Assembly (NCBI RefSeq): GCF_001653795.1
Contig: NZ_CP011514.1
Location: forward strand, 4,606,279 to 4,670,278
Source of the DNA: Mitsuaria sp. 7
GTDB lineage: Bacteria > Pseudomonadota > Gammaproteobacteria > Burkholderiales > Burkholderiaceae_C
DNA: 64,000 nt
Direction of reading: 5' to 3'
In this document: piece after piece, positions 48,249 through 56,912 of the stretch
Layout of the letters: each line of letters opens with the position of its first letter
How positions within the stretch are numbered: the stretch's first letter is position 1
Position numbers and translations under genes: made by a program
Notes under the pieces: generated by a model
What the model saw: the letters and a program-made list of their open reading frames with translations, nothing else
The model's database searches: none
Told to the model about the DNA's origin: nothing

Positions 48249-48956
48249 TCATGACGACGACGCCTCCAGCACGTAGCCCATGCCGCGCACCGTGCGCAGC
48301 ATCTTGGTCTCGAACGGATCGTCGACCTTCGCGCGCAGGCGACGCACGGCGACGTCGACGACGTTGGTGTCGCTGTCGAAGTTCATGTCCCAGACCTGCT
48401 CCGCGAGCACGGTCCGCGACAGCACCTCGCCGCGACGCCGCATCAGCAGCGCGAGCAGCAGGAATTCCTTGTTCGTCAGGTCGATCGACTGCCCGCCCCG
48501 GAAGGCCTTGCGTCGCGCGAGGTCCAGCTGCAGGTCGCCGAGCGTCAGCATCGTCTCCGACGCGCCGCCCGATCCGGCGCCCGCGCCCGATCCCGAGCGC
48601 ACGCCGCGGCGCCGCAACGCCGTCAGCCGCGCGAGCAGCTCCGAGAAGGCGAAGGGCTTGACGAGGTAGTCGTCGGCGCCCTCCTGCAGGCCGTGGACGC
48701 GGTCCTCGACGCCGTCGCGCGCGGTCAGCATCAGCACCGCGACGTCCTTCTCCGCCTTGATCGCCTTCAGCACGCTGAAGCCGTTGATGCCCGGCAGCAT
48801 CACGTCGAGCACGATGAGGTCGTACTCCCCGTTCAGCGCCAGGTGGCGGCCGTCGATGCCGTCGGCGGCCACGTCGACGACGTAGCCGTTCTCCGTCAAC
48901 CCCTTGCGGAGGTAGCCGGCCAGCTTCGGTTCATCTTCGACGACGAGGACACGCAT
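48249..48956 (-). CDS. CusR/CopR-type OmpR-family response regulator
   Basis: The product has 235 residues: a receiver domain with phospho-acceptor D51 ([13 protein letters not shown]) and a winged-helix domain ([37 protein letters not shown]). Between them is a Gly/Ser/Ala-rich linker (about residues 117-132) longer than usual for this family. It is the first gene of the pair with the kinase. Confidence 0.9.
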   Translation of the reverse strand: MRVLVVEDEPKLAGYLRKGLTENGYVVDVAADGIDGRHLALNGEYDLIVLDVMLPGINGFSVLKAIKAEKDVAVLMLTARDGVEDRVHGLQEGADDYLVKPFAFSELLARLTALRRRGVRSGSGAGAGSGGASETMLTLGDLQLDLARRKAFRGGQSIDLTNKEFLLLALLMRRRGEVLSRTVLAEQVWDMNFDSDTNVVDVAVRRLRAKVDDPFETKMLRTVRGMGYVLEASSS

Positions 48957-49034
48957 CCCTGCTCCTTGGACGCCGCCGCCGGGCTCGAGTCCCGCGGCGG
49001 CACAGGCGTCACGTGGCGGATTATCGGCAGCAAG

Positions 49035-49856
49035 TCAGCGCTGGCCCTGCGCGGCCTTCACGATCAGGTCGGCGACCGCCTGCGGTTGCGACAGCAGCGA
49101 GACGTGGCTGGCGTTCAGCTCGATGGTCGAGGCGCCCATGCGCTGCGCCAGGAAGCGCTGCAGGTCGGGGTTGATGGTCCGGTCCTGCGTCGACACGGCG
49201 TACCAGCTCGGCTTCACGCGCCAAGCGGCGACCGTCGTCTTGCCGCTGGCCACGGCCCGGGCGAAAGGCTGCTGCACGGCGAAGTAGCTGAGCGCCTCGG
49301 CGGACGGCAGATCGCCGGCGAAGTCCTTCAGGAAGGCGTCCTGCGACAGGCTGCCCCAGTCGCCGTTCCACTTCAGGCCGGCGGCCGCGGGCGCCGTCGG
49401 GAACTTGCGGGTCAGGGCGGGATAGTCCTCGCCGGCGTCCGGCGCGCGGGCCGCGATGTAGACCAGGCCGCTGACCTTGGGGTCGGCGCCGGCCTCGCTG
49501 ATCACCATGCCGGCGTACGAGTGCCCCACCAGCAGCGTCGGGCCGTCCTGCTGCGCCAGCGCGCGCTTCACGGCGTCCGCATCGTCCTGCGGGCTGGTCA
49601 GCGGGTTCTGCACCGAGGTCACGTGCAGGCCCTTGGCCTGCAGCAGCGGGATCACCTTGCCCCAGCTGGAACCGTCGGCGTACAGGCCGTGCACGAGCAC
49701 CACGTTGTGGACAGCGACCGGCGCGGACTTGGCCGAGGCGGCCGCCGACTGCGGGACGGACGGCGCGGCATCGGTGTCGGCCTGCGCGGCGCCGATGGAC
49801 ACGGTGGCGAGGAAGGCGGTGGCCATCAACTGGCCGAGGAAGGTCTTGCGGTTCAT
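49035..49856 (-). CDS. Exported alpha/beta hydrolase
   Basis: The product has 273 residues with a signal peptide (MNRKTFLGQLMATAFLATVS, cleavage about after AAQA), an oxyanion region LVHGLYADGSSW and a nucleophile elbow LLVGHSYAGMV (S113), with the catalytic His near the C-terminus (NASHVSLLS). It resembles esterases of the RsbQ/EstC type that are often annotated as plant-esterase-like. The substrate is unknown. It is a single gene, with 78 nt to the two-component pair. Confidence 0.85.
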   Translation of the reverse strand: MNRKTFLGQLMATAFLATVSIGAAQADTDAAPSVPQSAAASAKSAPVAVHNVVLVHGLYADGSSWGKVIPLLQAKGLHVTSVQNPLTSPQDDADAVKRALAQQDGPTLLVGHSYAGMVISEAGADPKVSGLVYIAARAPDAGEDYPALTRKFPTAPAAAGLKWNGDWGSLSQDAFLKDFAGDLPSAEALSYFAVQQPFARAVASGKTTVAAWRVKPSWYAVSTQDRTINPDLQRFLAQRMGASTIELNASHVSLLSQPQAVADLIVKAAQGQR

Positions 49857-50072
49857 GAGGCTCTTTCGCGTGGAGGGATCCGCAGCGGCCCTGTGCCTAC
49901 TGCTTGGAATGGACTGTAGAAATCGGGCTCCCACGCGAAACGCACAGCCACATTACAAGTTTGAAATCTTCGCGGGGCGTCCCCTCCATTTCCTCGGTCA
50001 TCCCCAACTTCGCAGATTGCGGCCCGCTCGCGCGAAGCCTAGGCTGGGCGATCCATACAGCGGGAGACCGCC

Positions 50073-51200
50073 ATGCCCTTGGCCCATGACGCGCGCACCA
50101 GCGGCATCGCGCTGGCACTGTCGGGCGGCGGCTTCCGGGCCGTGCTGTTCCATGTCGGCGTGCTGTGGCGGCTCAACGAGCTCGGCGTGCTGGGCAAGCT
50201 GGCGCGGATCTCCAGCGTGTCGGGCGGCTCGATCACCTCGGGTCTTCTGGCCGTGCGCTGGCCGCGGCTCGCATTCGGGGCCGACGGCCATTCCGCGCAG
50301 TTCGAGTCCGAAGTCGTCGCGCCGCTGCGCGAGTTCTGCGCGCGCAACATCGACGTCGCCTCGGTGCTCTCCGGCGCGTTCAACCCGTTCCGCTCCGCGG
50401 GAGAAGCCGTCGCCGACGAGTACCGCAAGCGCCTGGGGCTCGATGCATCGCTGCAGTCGCTGCCGGACGACCCGCGCTTCGTGTTCAACGCGACCAACTA
50501 CGCGACCGGCGTCAGCTTCCGCTTCTCCAAGCCCTACGCAGGGGACTACCGCATCGGCCTGATCCCGAAGCCGCGCTTCGATGTGGCGACGGCGGTCGCC
50601 TGTTCCAGCGCGTTCCCGCCGGTGCTCGCGCCCATCGAGCTGGACGTGCGCCCCGAAGACTTCACCAAGGTCGACGGCGCCGATCTCTACGACCAGATCG
50701 ACTACCGGCGCCGCCTGATGCTGGCCGACGGCGGCGTCTACGACAACCTCGGTCTGGAGACGGTCTGGGGACGCTACGAGACGGTGCTGGTCAGCGACGC
50801 CGGCAAGCCCTTCGACATCGACGCGGGCATCGGCACGATGGCGCCGCGTCAACTGATGCGCACGATGGACATCGGCCTGAACCAGGCGCTGGCGCTGCGC
50901 AAGCGCATGCTGATCGCGGCCTACGCGCGCGGCGATGCGAAGGGCGCGTTCTGGGCCATCGACACCGACATCGCCGACTACCCGGCAACCGAAGAAGCGA
51001 AGCTTCCGGTGGCCCCGGCGCGCGTCGCCGACCTCGCGGCGATCCGCACACGGCTCGACCGCTTCAAGGAACAGGAGCAGTGCGAGCTGATCAACTGGGG
51101 CTACGCGGTCAGCGACGCCGCGGTGAGATCGCGCTCGCCGCATGCGGCGACGCGACACCAGTCGCCGGCCTGGCCATATCCGAAGCACGCGCTGAACTGA
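50073..51200 (+). CDS. Patatin-like phospholipase
   Basis: The product has 375 residues. Patatin features: oxyanion motif ALSGGGFRAVLFH, nucleophile S50 in ISSVSGGSITSG and the catalytic Asp in LADGGVYDNLG (D219). The Gly before the usual GxSxG is replaced by Ser, as in cPLA2-like SGGS variants. No signal peptide, so it is a cytosolic lipase acting on membrane lipids. GGGAG lies 6 nt before the ATG. It is followed 37 nt later by the metallo-hydrolase, so the two probably form one transcript. Confidence 0.88.
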   Translation: MPLAHDARTSGIALALSGGGFRAVLFHVGVLWRLNELGVLGKLARISSVSGGSITSGLLAVRWPRLAFGADGHSAQFESEVVAPLREFCARNIDVASVLSGAFNPFRSAGEAVADEYRKRLGLDASLQSLPDDPRFVFNATNYATGVSFRFSKPYAGDYRIGLIPKPRFDVATAVACSSAFPPVLAPIELDVRPEDFTKVDGADLYDQIDYRRRLMLADGGVYDNLGLETVWGRYETVLVSDAGKPFDIDAGIGTMAPRQLMRTMDIGLNQALALRKRMLIAAYARGDAKGAFWAIDTDIADYPATEEAKLPVAPARVADLAAIRTRLDRFKEQEQCELINWGYAVSDAAVRSRSPHAATRHQSPAWPYPKHALN

Positions 51201-51237
51201 CGTCGCTCAACGCACGCTGCTTCCGAACACGCCCGCG

Positions 51238-52461
51238 ATGTCTGACATCTTCCGCATCGAACTGCTGCCCGCGCGCCACGGCGACTGTCTGCTGCTCGAA
51301 TACGGCGACGCCGCGCGACCGCATCGCGTGCTCATCGACGGCGGTCCGATCGGCGCGTACGGCGCGCTGTCGCAGCGACTCGCGGCGCTCCCTGCGGACC
51401 AGCGCGAGCTGGAGCTGCTCGTCATCACGCACGTCGACGGCGATCACATCGAGGGCTGCCTCAAGCTGCTGAACCACCGCGAGCTGGCCACCTTCCGCGA
51501 CATCTGGTTCAACGGCTGGCCGCATATCGCGCAGCCGCTGAAGGAGCCGCCGCCGCCACGGCCCGGTGCGACAGGCACTACGGGAGCGATAGGAGCGATA
51601 GGAGCGGCGGGAACGATGGGAGCGATGGGCGGCCTTGCGGCCGCCGAGGCCAACGCCCAACGCAGCGCACTGCAGGGCTCGATGATCAGCGTCCGCATCG
51701 AAGACCGTCAGTGGAACGCGGCCTTCCAGGGCGCACCGATCTTCGTGCCGGCGATCGGTCCGCTGCCCGTGCGCGAGCTGCCCGGCGGCCTGCGCCTGAC
51801 GCTGCTGTCGCCGACGCTGGAGAAGCTCGAGAAGCTGCGCGCCGCCTGGGATCGCGCGCTGGACCGCGCCGAGCTGGACGCCACCGATGACGCCGCGCTG
51901 AGCGCGCGCCTCGAAGGCCGCGCGGCCTTCCGTTCCGGCGGACTGCGCCGGCGGCCGAAGCCCGAGGAGATGCTGTCCTCCGCCGCGCTGGCGCTCGGCC
52001 CGATCGACAACGCCGTGGCCAACGGCTCCAGCATCGCCGTGATCGCCGAGTACCAGGACCGGCGCATCGCGCTGCTCGGCGATGCGCACGCGCCGACGCT
52101 GACCGCCGCGCTGCGCCGCCTGGCCGGCGCGGCAGGAGAACCGCGCCTGCGACTCGACGCGGTGAAGATGGCCCATCACGGATCGGCCGCCAACCTGAGC
52201 GAGGACCTCCTCAGTCGCATCGACTGCAAGACCTGGCTGGTCTCGACCGACGGCAGCATCTTCAACCACCCCGACGACGAGGCGATCCACACCGTCGTGA
52301 GGAACGTGCCGGGGGTACGGCTGCTCTTCAACTACCGCTCGGTGCGAACGGCGCCGTGGGACGACCCGGCCCTTCGCGCCGCGCACGGGCACGAGGCCAT
52401 CTACCCCGCCGACGCCGCGGCGGGTCTCTCGCTCGACCTCATGACAGGACGCCCGACGTGA
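51238..52461 (+). CDS. ComEC-like metallo-beta-lactamase-fold hydrolase with Gly-X-X insert
   Basis: The product has 407 residues of the ComEC/Rec2-type MBL fold: ITHVDGDHIEG (H65, D67, D69, H70), LLGDAHAP (D282) and MAHHGSAANL (H313, H314). An insert near residues 110-132 consists of eight Gly-X-X triplets encoded by 9-bp repeats. No membrane segments, so it is a soluble hydrolase, possibly a nuclease or phosphodiesterase. Its end overlaps the convergent CHAT gene by 23 nt. Confidence 0.85.
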   Translation: MSDIFRIELLPARHGDCLLLEYGDAARPHRVLIDGGPIGAYGALSQRLAALPADQRELELLVITHVDGDHIEGCLKLLNHRELATFRDIWFNGWPHIAQPLKEPPPPRPGATGTTGAIGAIGAAGTMGAMGGLAAAEANAQRSALQGSMISVRIEDRQWNAAFQGAPIFVPAIGPLPVRELPGGLRLTLLSPTLEKLEKLRAAWDRALDRAELDATDDAALSARLEGRAAFRSGGLRRRPKPEEMLSSAALALGPIDNAVANGSSIAVIAEYQDRRIALLGDAHAPTLTAALRRLAGAAGEPRLRLDAVKMAHHGSAANLSEDLLSRIDCKTWLVSTDGSIFNHPDDEAIHTVVRNVPGVRLLFNYRSVRTAPWDDPALRAAHGHEAIYPADAAAGLSLDLMTGRPT

Positions 52462-54055
52462 CCAGCATCGCCGAGGCCCAGGCGTTGTCCTGCCCTTCGT
52501 AGCGGCGGTAGAGGCGACGCCGCGCGTGACCGAAGGCGGCATCCAGCGAGCGGCTGCGCTGCAGCATCCGGTAGAAGAGCAGCGCCTGCACGGCCGCCGT
52601 CCGGTCGTTCACCCGGCAGCGATAGCCGAGCAGCGCATGGATGCCGGCCTCCGCGGCCAGCGTCGCGAAGCCCGAATTGCCGCTTTCGCAGCTGCTCAGG
52701 TAGACGAAGCGCGTGTCGCGCAGATAGCTCAGGATGTCGCCGAAGTCGACGCACTGCGGCTCCTCCTTCGGCCCGACGAACAGGAACCCGGTGCCGCCCA
52801 GCTGCCGCGCGCCGGCCGGCTGGAAGCAGGTGTGGCCGGCGAAGTGGATCAGGTCCCAGCCGCCGTCGCCCAGCGCCGCCACGAGGCTCTCCCGGCTGAG
52901 CGGGCCGTCGAGGCCGATGACGCTGACGTTGCGCTCGTGGAAGAGCGGCTGGCCGCTGCGCGGATCGGGCCGCGTCAGCAGCTTCTTCACCCGCGCGCAT
53001 TCGCGCCGCACCGCCGTCAGCGGCGCCAGCTGCAGCGCCCCGCCCTTGAGCTGGTCGTCGTACGCCGTGCCATGCGTGTCCGCGCAGATGAGCAGCGCGC
53101 GGCGTGCCGCCACCGGACCGGCGAACAGGCTGCTCTGGCTCTCCTTCGAGGCCGCGAGCCGCCGCGACATCGACGCCGCCTTCGCCAGCCAGGGCACTTC
53201 CTGCGAGGGCTCGAACATCGCTTCGAGCAGCAACGGATAGCAGTCCTCCGACACCTCGAAGGTGATGCGGTCGGTCACGTCCTTGCCGGCATCGCCGAGC
53301 TGCTGGAAGGCCTTGAGGCGCGCGTTCTCGCGCTGCAGCCGGAAGCTCTCCTGGTCCTCGCACAGCGCGATGCGGATGCTCTTGCCGATGCGGGAGAACT
53401 CCTTGTACCAATCGGGCTCGTGCATGTACTGGGCCTGCCAGTCGAGCCGCGCCGACTTGCTGACGGTCAACGGCCCCGCCCCCGTGAACTGGAAATCGAT
53501 GCCGTGCATCTCGAAGCGCCAGTTGTCCGCGATCGCGGACACCCGGATGTCGAGGCACGGATTCAGGGCCGCCACGCGCGCCCGTCCGCCGCGGCCCGCG
53601 AGCGCGCCATCCGCTGCGCCACGGCCTGCGCCGCCTGCATCGCCGCCGGCAAAGGCACCGTCCGCTTCAGGCGACTCCAAGCCCAGCAGTTCGAGCGCGA
53701 AGCTGCCCGCCGACGCCGGATCCGCATGCAGCGTCACGCGCAGGCGGATGCAGGCCATGTTCAGTTCCGTGGTCATCGCCGGCGCGAGCAGCATCATCGG
53801 CGTGCTGCCGAGCACGCGCACCTCGCGGCAGAACGCCAGACCGCCGTCCTCGGCGACGACCGCGCCCGCGTCGTCGGCCAGTTGGCTGCCGACGATGATG
53901 TAGTCGAAGGGCTGGCCGGTCAGCAGTTCGAGCCCGGTCTCACGGTTGGTCTCTTCCTGGATCGTGTGACGGCCCAGCTGCCGCAGCCGCTTCTTGATCT
54001 GCGGACCGAGGCTGCCCTGCTGCTGCGGGCTGAGCACGAGCAGGATGTCAGCCAT
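52439..54055 (-). CDS. CHAT-domain (caspase-like) protease with receiver-like N-terminus
   Basis: The product has 538 residues. The C-terminal CHAT domain (about 320-538) has the catalytic His in WDLIHFAGHTCF (H408) and Cys in VYLSSCESGNSG (C456). The N-terminal 125 residues have the strand pattern of a response-regulator receiver (ILLVLS; FDYIIVGSQLADD; PMMLLAPA), but the phospho-acceptor Asp position is Gly/Ser and the conserved Lys is not visible. A Gly/Ala-rich linker (131-160) and a middle domain of unknown type follow. Its start overlaps the sensor gene by 8 nt. The substrate is unknown. Confidence 0.85.
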   Translation of the reverse strand: MADILLVLSPQQQGSLGPQIKKRLRQLGRHTIQEETNRETGLELLTGQPFDYIIVGSQLADDAGAVVAEDGGLAFCREVRVLGSTPMMLLAPAMTTELNMACIRLRVTLHADPASAGSFALELLGLESPEADGAFAGGDAGGAGRGAADGALAGRGGRARVAALNPCLDIRVSAIADNWRFEMHGIDFQFTGAGPLTVSKSARLDWQAQYMHEPDWYKEFSRIGKSIRIALCEDQESFRLQRENARLKAFQQLGDAGKDVTDRITFEVSEDCYPLLLEAMFEPSQEVPWLAKAASMSRRLAASKESQSSLFAGPVAARRALLICADTHGTAYDDQLKGGALQLAPLTAVRRECARVKKLLTRPDPRSGQPLFHERNVSVIGLDGPLSRESLVAALGDGGWDLIHFAGHTCFQPAGARQLGGTGFLFVGPKEEPQCVDFGDILSYLRDTRFVYLSSCESGNSGFATLAAEAGIHALLGYRCRVNDRTAAVQALLFYRMLQRSRSLDAAFGHARRRLYRRYEGQDNAWASAMLVTSGVLS

Positions 54056-56579
54056 GGATCCTCCGGCGCAGGAAGCTCAGCACGAACTCGGTGTCGCCGT
54101 CCGGCAGCACGCCGGCCTTGAGCGCGCCCCCCTGGTTCTTCATCAGCTTGCCCAGCAGCGGGTTGGCCAGGCGCAGGTCCGCCTGCGCCGCCTCGGGCGC
54201 GGAGAAGCGCTCGCCGTGGCGCCGCGCGGGCGGCAACCGGCCGCGCAGCCGCAGGAAGACGAGCTCGTCGTCCGGCACCAGCGTGAGCCGCACCATCGCC
54301 GTCTCCGGCGCCGCGCGCAGCAGCACCGACAGCAGGCTCTCCACGACGATGTGCATCTGCATGTGGTCGGCTTCCACTTCCACCTTGCGCGCCGCGGTCT
54401 CGAAGACGACCTTGCGGCGCTCCGACGCGGCCAGGCTGGCGAGCAGCGCGTCGATCTCGCAGTCGAGCCGGATCGTGCTCGCGACGCGCGAGGCCACACG
54501 CGCCTCGCGGTTGTACATGGCGAGCCGCGTGAACGCGTGCTTCACGCGCCCCAGTTGCCGCAGCACGGTCTGCAGCTCCCGCCCGCGTGCCTGCTCGCGC
54601 GCCGCCTCGGAGGCGAACGCGGCTTCGAGCTGATCCTCCAGGCACGACATCGCCATGCCCAGCGGCGCCTGCGTCTCGACGGCCAGCTCGTAGGCGGTCT
54701 CCTCGAGGAACTCCAGCTGCACCGAACGCCGGATCGGCCGCAGGTCGCGCGCGATGAAGACGTGACCGCCGAGCCTGCCCGGGAAGTCGCGCCGCGTGAC
54801 GAAGACGGAGATCGCGCCTCCGTCCGCCGCCGGCGCAGCGGCGTCCGCGCCCGGCACGACGGCACCGGGCGCTTCATCGACCACGGCGCTTGTGACGCTC
54901 GCAACGCCCGCGACACCCGGACGGCAGACGCGCAACTCGCCGATCCGGTCGCCCGCCTCGGTGCCGTCGAGCAACGCCGCCAGCGGCTCCGGGTTCTGGA
55001 ACAGCGCCAGCAGACTGCGTCCTTCCAGCGCCTTTCGGCCAACGCCGAACAGCGCTTCCGCCGCCGGATTGACACGACGGATGCGCAGCTTCGCGTCGGT
55101 CGCGATGATCGGATCGGAGACGTTGTTGACGCACTCCGTCATCAGCGTCAGATCGCTGATGCGCTCCATCGCGCCGGCCACCTCCTGCGCGATGTCGGCG
55201 AGCTGCCGCACGTGCTCCCGCGAGAACGCGTTCACCCGCGGATCGTCGACGTTGACGATGAAGCGCACGCGCTCGCCTTCCGAGAACACGATCGGCACGG
55301 CCAGCTCCGAACGGATGGGCTCGCCGTCCGGCGTCTTGACATACTCGGGGTCGCGCGTCACGTCGGGAATCTTCTGCGGCTGCATCGTCCGCACGACCCG
55401 GCCGAGGATGCCCTGGCAGAGGCCCTGCGCGTAGTCGCCCCAGGACACGCCCGTATCCACCGCAAGCCCGTCGTCGCCGCGCCGGGCCGAGGCCACGCGC
55501 ACGATCGCATCCCGCGCGCTGTCGATCCGGAACAGCGACACGTGCTGCCAGTCGAAGATCTCGACCAGCGCATCGGACAGGCAGCGGCAGGCGCCCTGGA
55601 TGTCGACGCAGCGGTTGAGCTCGCGGAACATCTTCAGCTGACGCCGGTCGCGCACGCGCTCCGCGTGGTCGAGGCTGCACAGCACCGCCTCGATCAGCGG
55701 CAGCTGGTTGAACAGCGCCAGGTGCTGCTCGTCATAGGCGCCGCGCTCGCGGCTGAGCAGCGTCATGATCGCCACGGTCCGTTCGTCCTCGCCCTCGCCG
55801 CGCGTGATGCGGCGCCACATGCTGGACTTGAGGTCCATGGCGTGCATCTGCCGGCTCATCGGCTCCTCCGCCATGTCGGACCAGGGCGGCTCGCTCATCA
55901 CCGTCTCGAAGTCGTGCACGCCGCCGCACTGGCTCTCCATGAACGCGCGCTGCGCGGCGTTCAGCTCGTACCACGCGGTCGGCACGTCCTGCCGGAACGG
56001 CGGGTGGTTGAAGACGATCTCCGACTCCCAGGCGCTGTCGTCCTCGACGACGCGCGACACCAGCATGAGGTCGAAAGGAAGCTCCCGACGCAATGCTTCC
56101 GCCACCAGCGGCAGCAGGTCCGGGCGGCCGGCGTGGCTCAGCGTGAGCGCGCGTACCTGGTCGGTCAGCACCTGGTGCTGCAGGCTGCGGAAGAAGCCGA
56201 GCGACCCGACCACGGTGCCGCGCTCGTCCATCAGCGGCAGACCCGTGACCTCGACGGCGACCTGCCGTTCCGGATCATCCTGGCAGGTCAGCGTGACGCG
56301 GTAGGCGCCGAGCTCGCGGTTGCGACGCCCGCGCGTCTCCTCGTCGAGCACGCGGCCCGCCTCGCCGGCGAAGAGCCGGTCCAGGCGCAGCTGGTCGACG
56401 TGCTCGACGCCGCTCATCGCCAGCGCCGCGGCATTGGCGTAGAGCACGTGGTTGTCGAGGTCGCGCTGGATCACGGCGATGCGCGAGCCGTCGAAGACCG
56501 CCCGCTTCATCTGCCCCAGCATCGCGGCGGCGGCCGCCGAGGTGGGCCGCAGCGCGGCGTCTTGCGCGGAGTCATCCAT
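54048..56579 (-). CDS. PAS-GAF-PAS sensor with degenerate histidine-kinase-like C-terminus
   Basis: The product has 843 residues: PAS 1 (about 25-135), a region about 140-310 possibly GAF-like, GAF (about 325-475), PAS 2 (about 478-620, IIATDAKLRIRRVNPAAEAL), then a helical and ATPase-like part (620-843). The expected H-box reads ETAYELAVETQAPL with no His, and the N-box region (HIVVESLLSVLL) lacks Asn, so autophosphorylation is unlikely. No membrane segment. I chose the ATG at 56579 (GGAGG upstream) over 56597. It is translationally coupled to the CHAT gene. Confidence 0.8.
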   Translation of the reverse strand: MDDSAQDAALRPTSAAAAAMLGQMKRAVFDGSRIAVIQRDLDNHVLYANAAALAMSGVEHVDQLRLDRLFAGEAGRVLDEETRGRRNRELGAYRVTLTCQDDPERQVAVEVTGLPLMDERGTVVGSLGFFRSLQHQVLTDQVRALTLSHAGRPDLLPLVAEALRRELPFDLMLVSRVVEDDSAWESEIVFNHPPFRQDVPTAWYELNAAQRAFMESQCGGVHDFETVMSEPPWSDMAEEPMSRQMHAMDLKSSMWRRITRGEGEDERTVAIMTLLSRERGAYDEQHLALFNQLPLIEAVLCSLDHAERVRDRRQLKMFRELNRCVDIQGACRCLSDALVEIFDWQHVSLFRIDSARDAIVRVASARRGDDGLAVDTGVSWGDYAQGLCQGILGRVVRTMQPQKIPDVTRDPEYVKTPDGEPIRSELAVPIVFSEGERVRFIVNVDDPRVNAFSREHVRQLADIAQEVAGAMERISDLTLMTECVNNVSDPIIATDAKLRIRRVNPAAEALFGVGRKALEGRSLLALFQNPEPLAALLDGTEAGDRIGELRVCRPGVAGVASVTSAVVDEAPGAVVPGADAAAPAADGGAISVFVTRRDFPGRLGGHVFIARDLRPIRRSVQLEFLEETAYELAVETQAPLGMAMSCLEDQLEAAFASEAAREQARGRELQTVLRQLGRVKHAFTRLAMYNREARVASRVASTIRLDCEIDALLASLAASERRKVVFETAARKVEVEADHMQMHIVVESLLSVLLRAAPETAMVRLTLVPDDELVFLRLRGRLPPARRHGERFSAPEAAQADLRLANPLLGKLMKNQGGALKAGVLPDGDTEFVLSFLRRRIHG

Positions 56580-56912
56580 GAGCCGCCTCCCGGCCATCCC
56601 TGGCCATCGTTGCTTGCCGACACTCCCCTGCCAACGGCTCGAAGGCTACGCCGATTGATCCGGCGACGCGCCTGACAACCTAGGGATCCGCGATCCCGAC
56701 GCGTGCCCTGCACAGGTGTCGGTGGGTGCCATGACTCATCGACGGCATCAGCCGTTGAAAGTCCACCAATCGGAGAGCGCTCCGACGCTGGCGTTGCGAA
56801 TTCCACCCCCGTAGAGTGACTGCCCTCCCCGCGACATTCCGCAGTGGAGCAGGCGCCGGCAGCCAGGGCTCGGCGATGTCGAACGCAGCGTTGCCGAGGA
56901 TGCATTCCGGCC
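56580..56912. other. Intergenic region between divergent sensor and nuclease genes
   Basis: A 333-bp stretch between two divergent transcription units. I see short inverted repeats but no convincing sigma-70 promoter, operator, RNA gene or coding ORF. It should contain promoters for both sides. Confidence 0.4.

Noticed and set aside
45053..48661. Plus-strand open frame of about 1200 codons across the LysR, chemotaxis and kinase genes
   Set aside because: It runs through several certain genes on the other strand; no recognisable protein features.
52439..52461. Overlap of the metallo-hydrolase and CHAT genes considered as a frameshift or annotation error
   Set aside because: The genes are convergent and each frame carries family features to its end, so a 23-nt tail overlap is acceptable.
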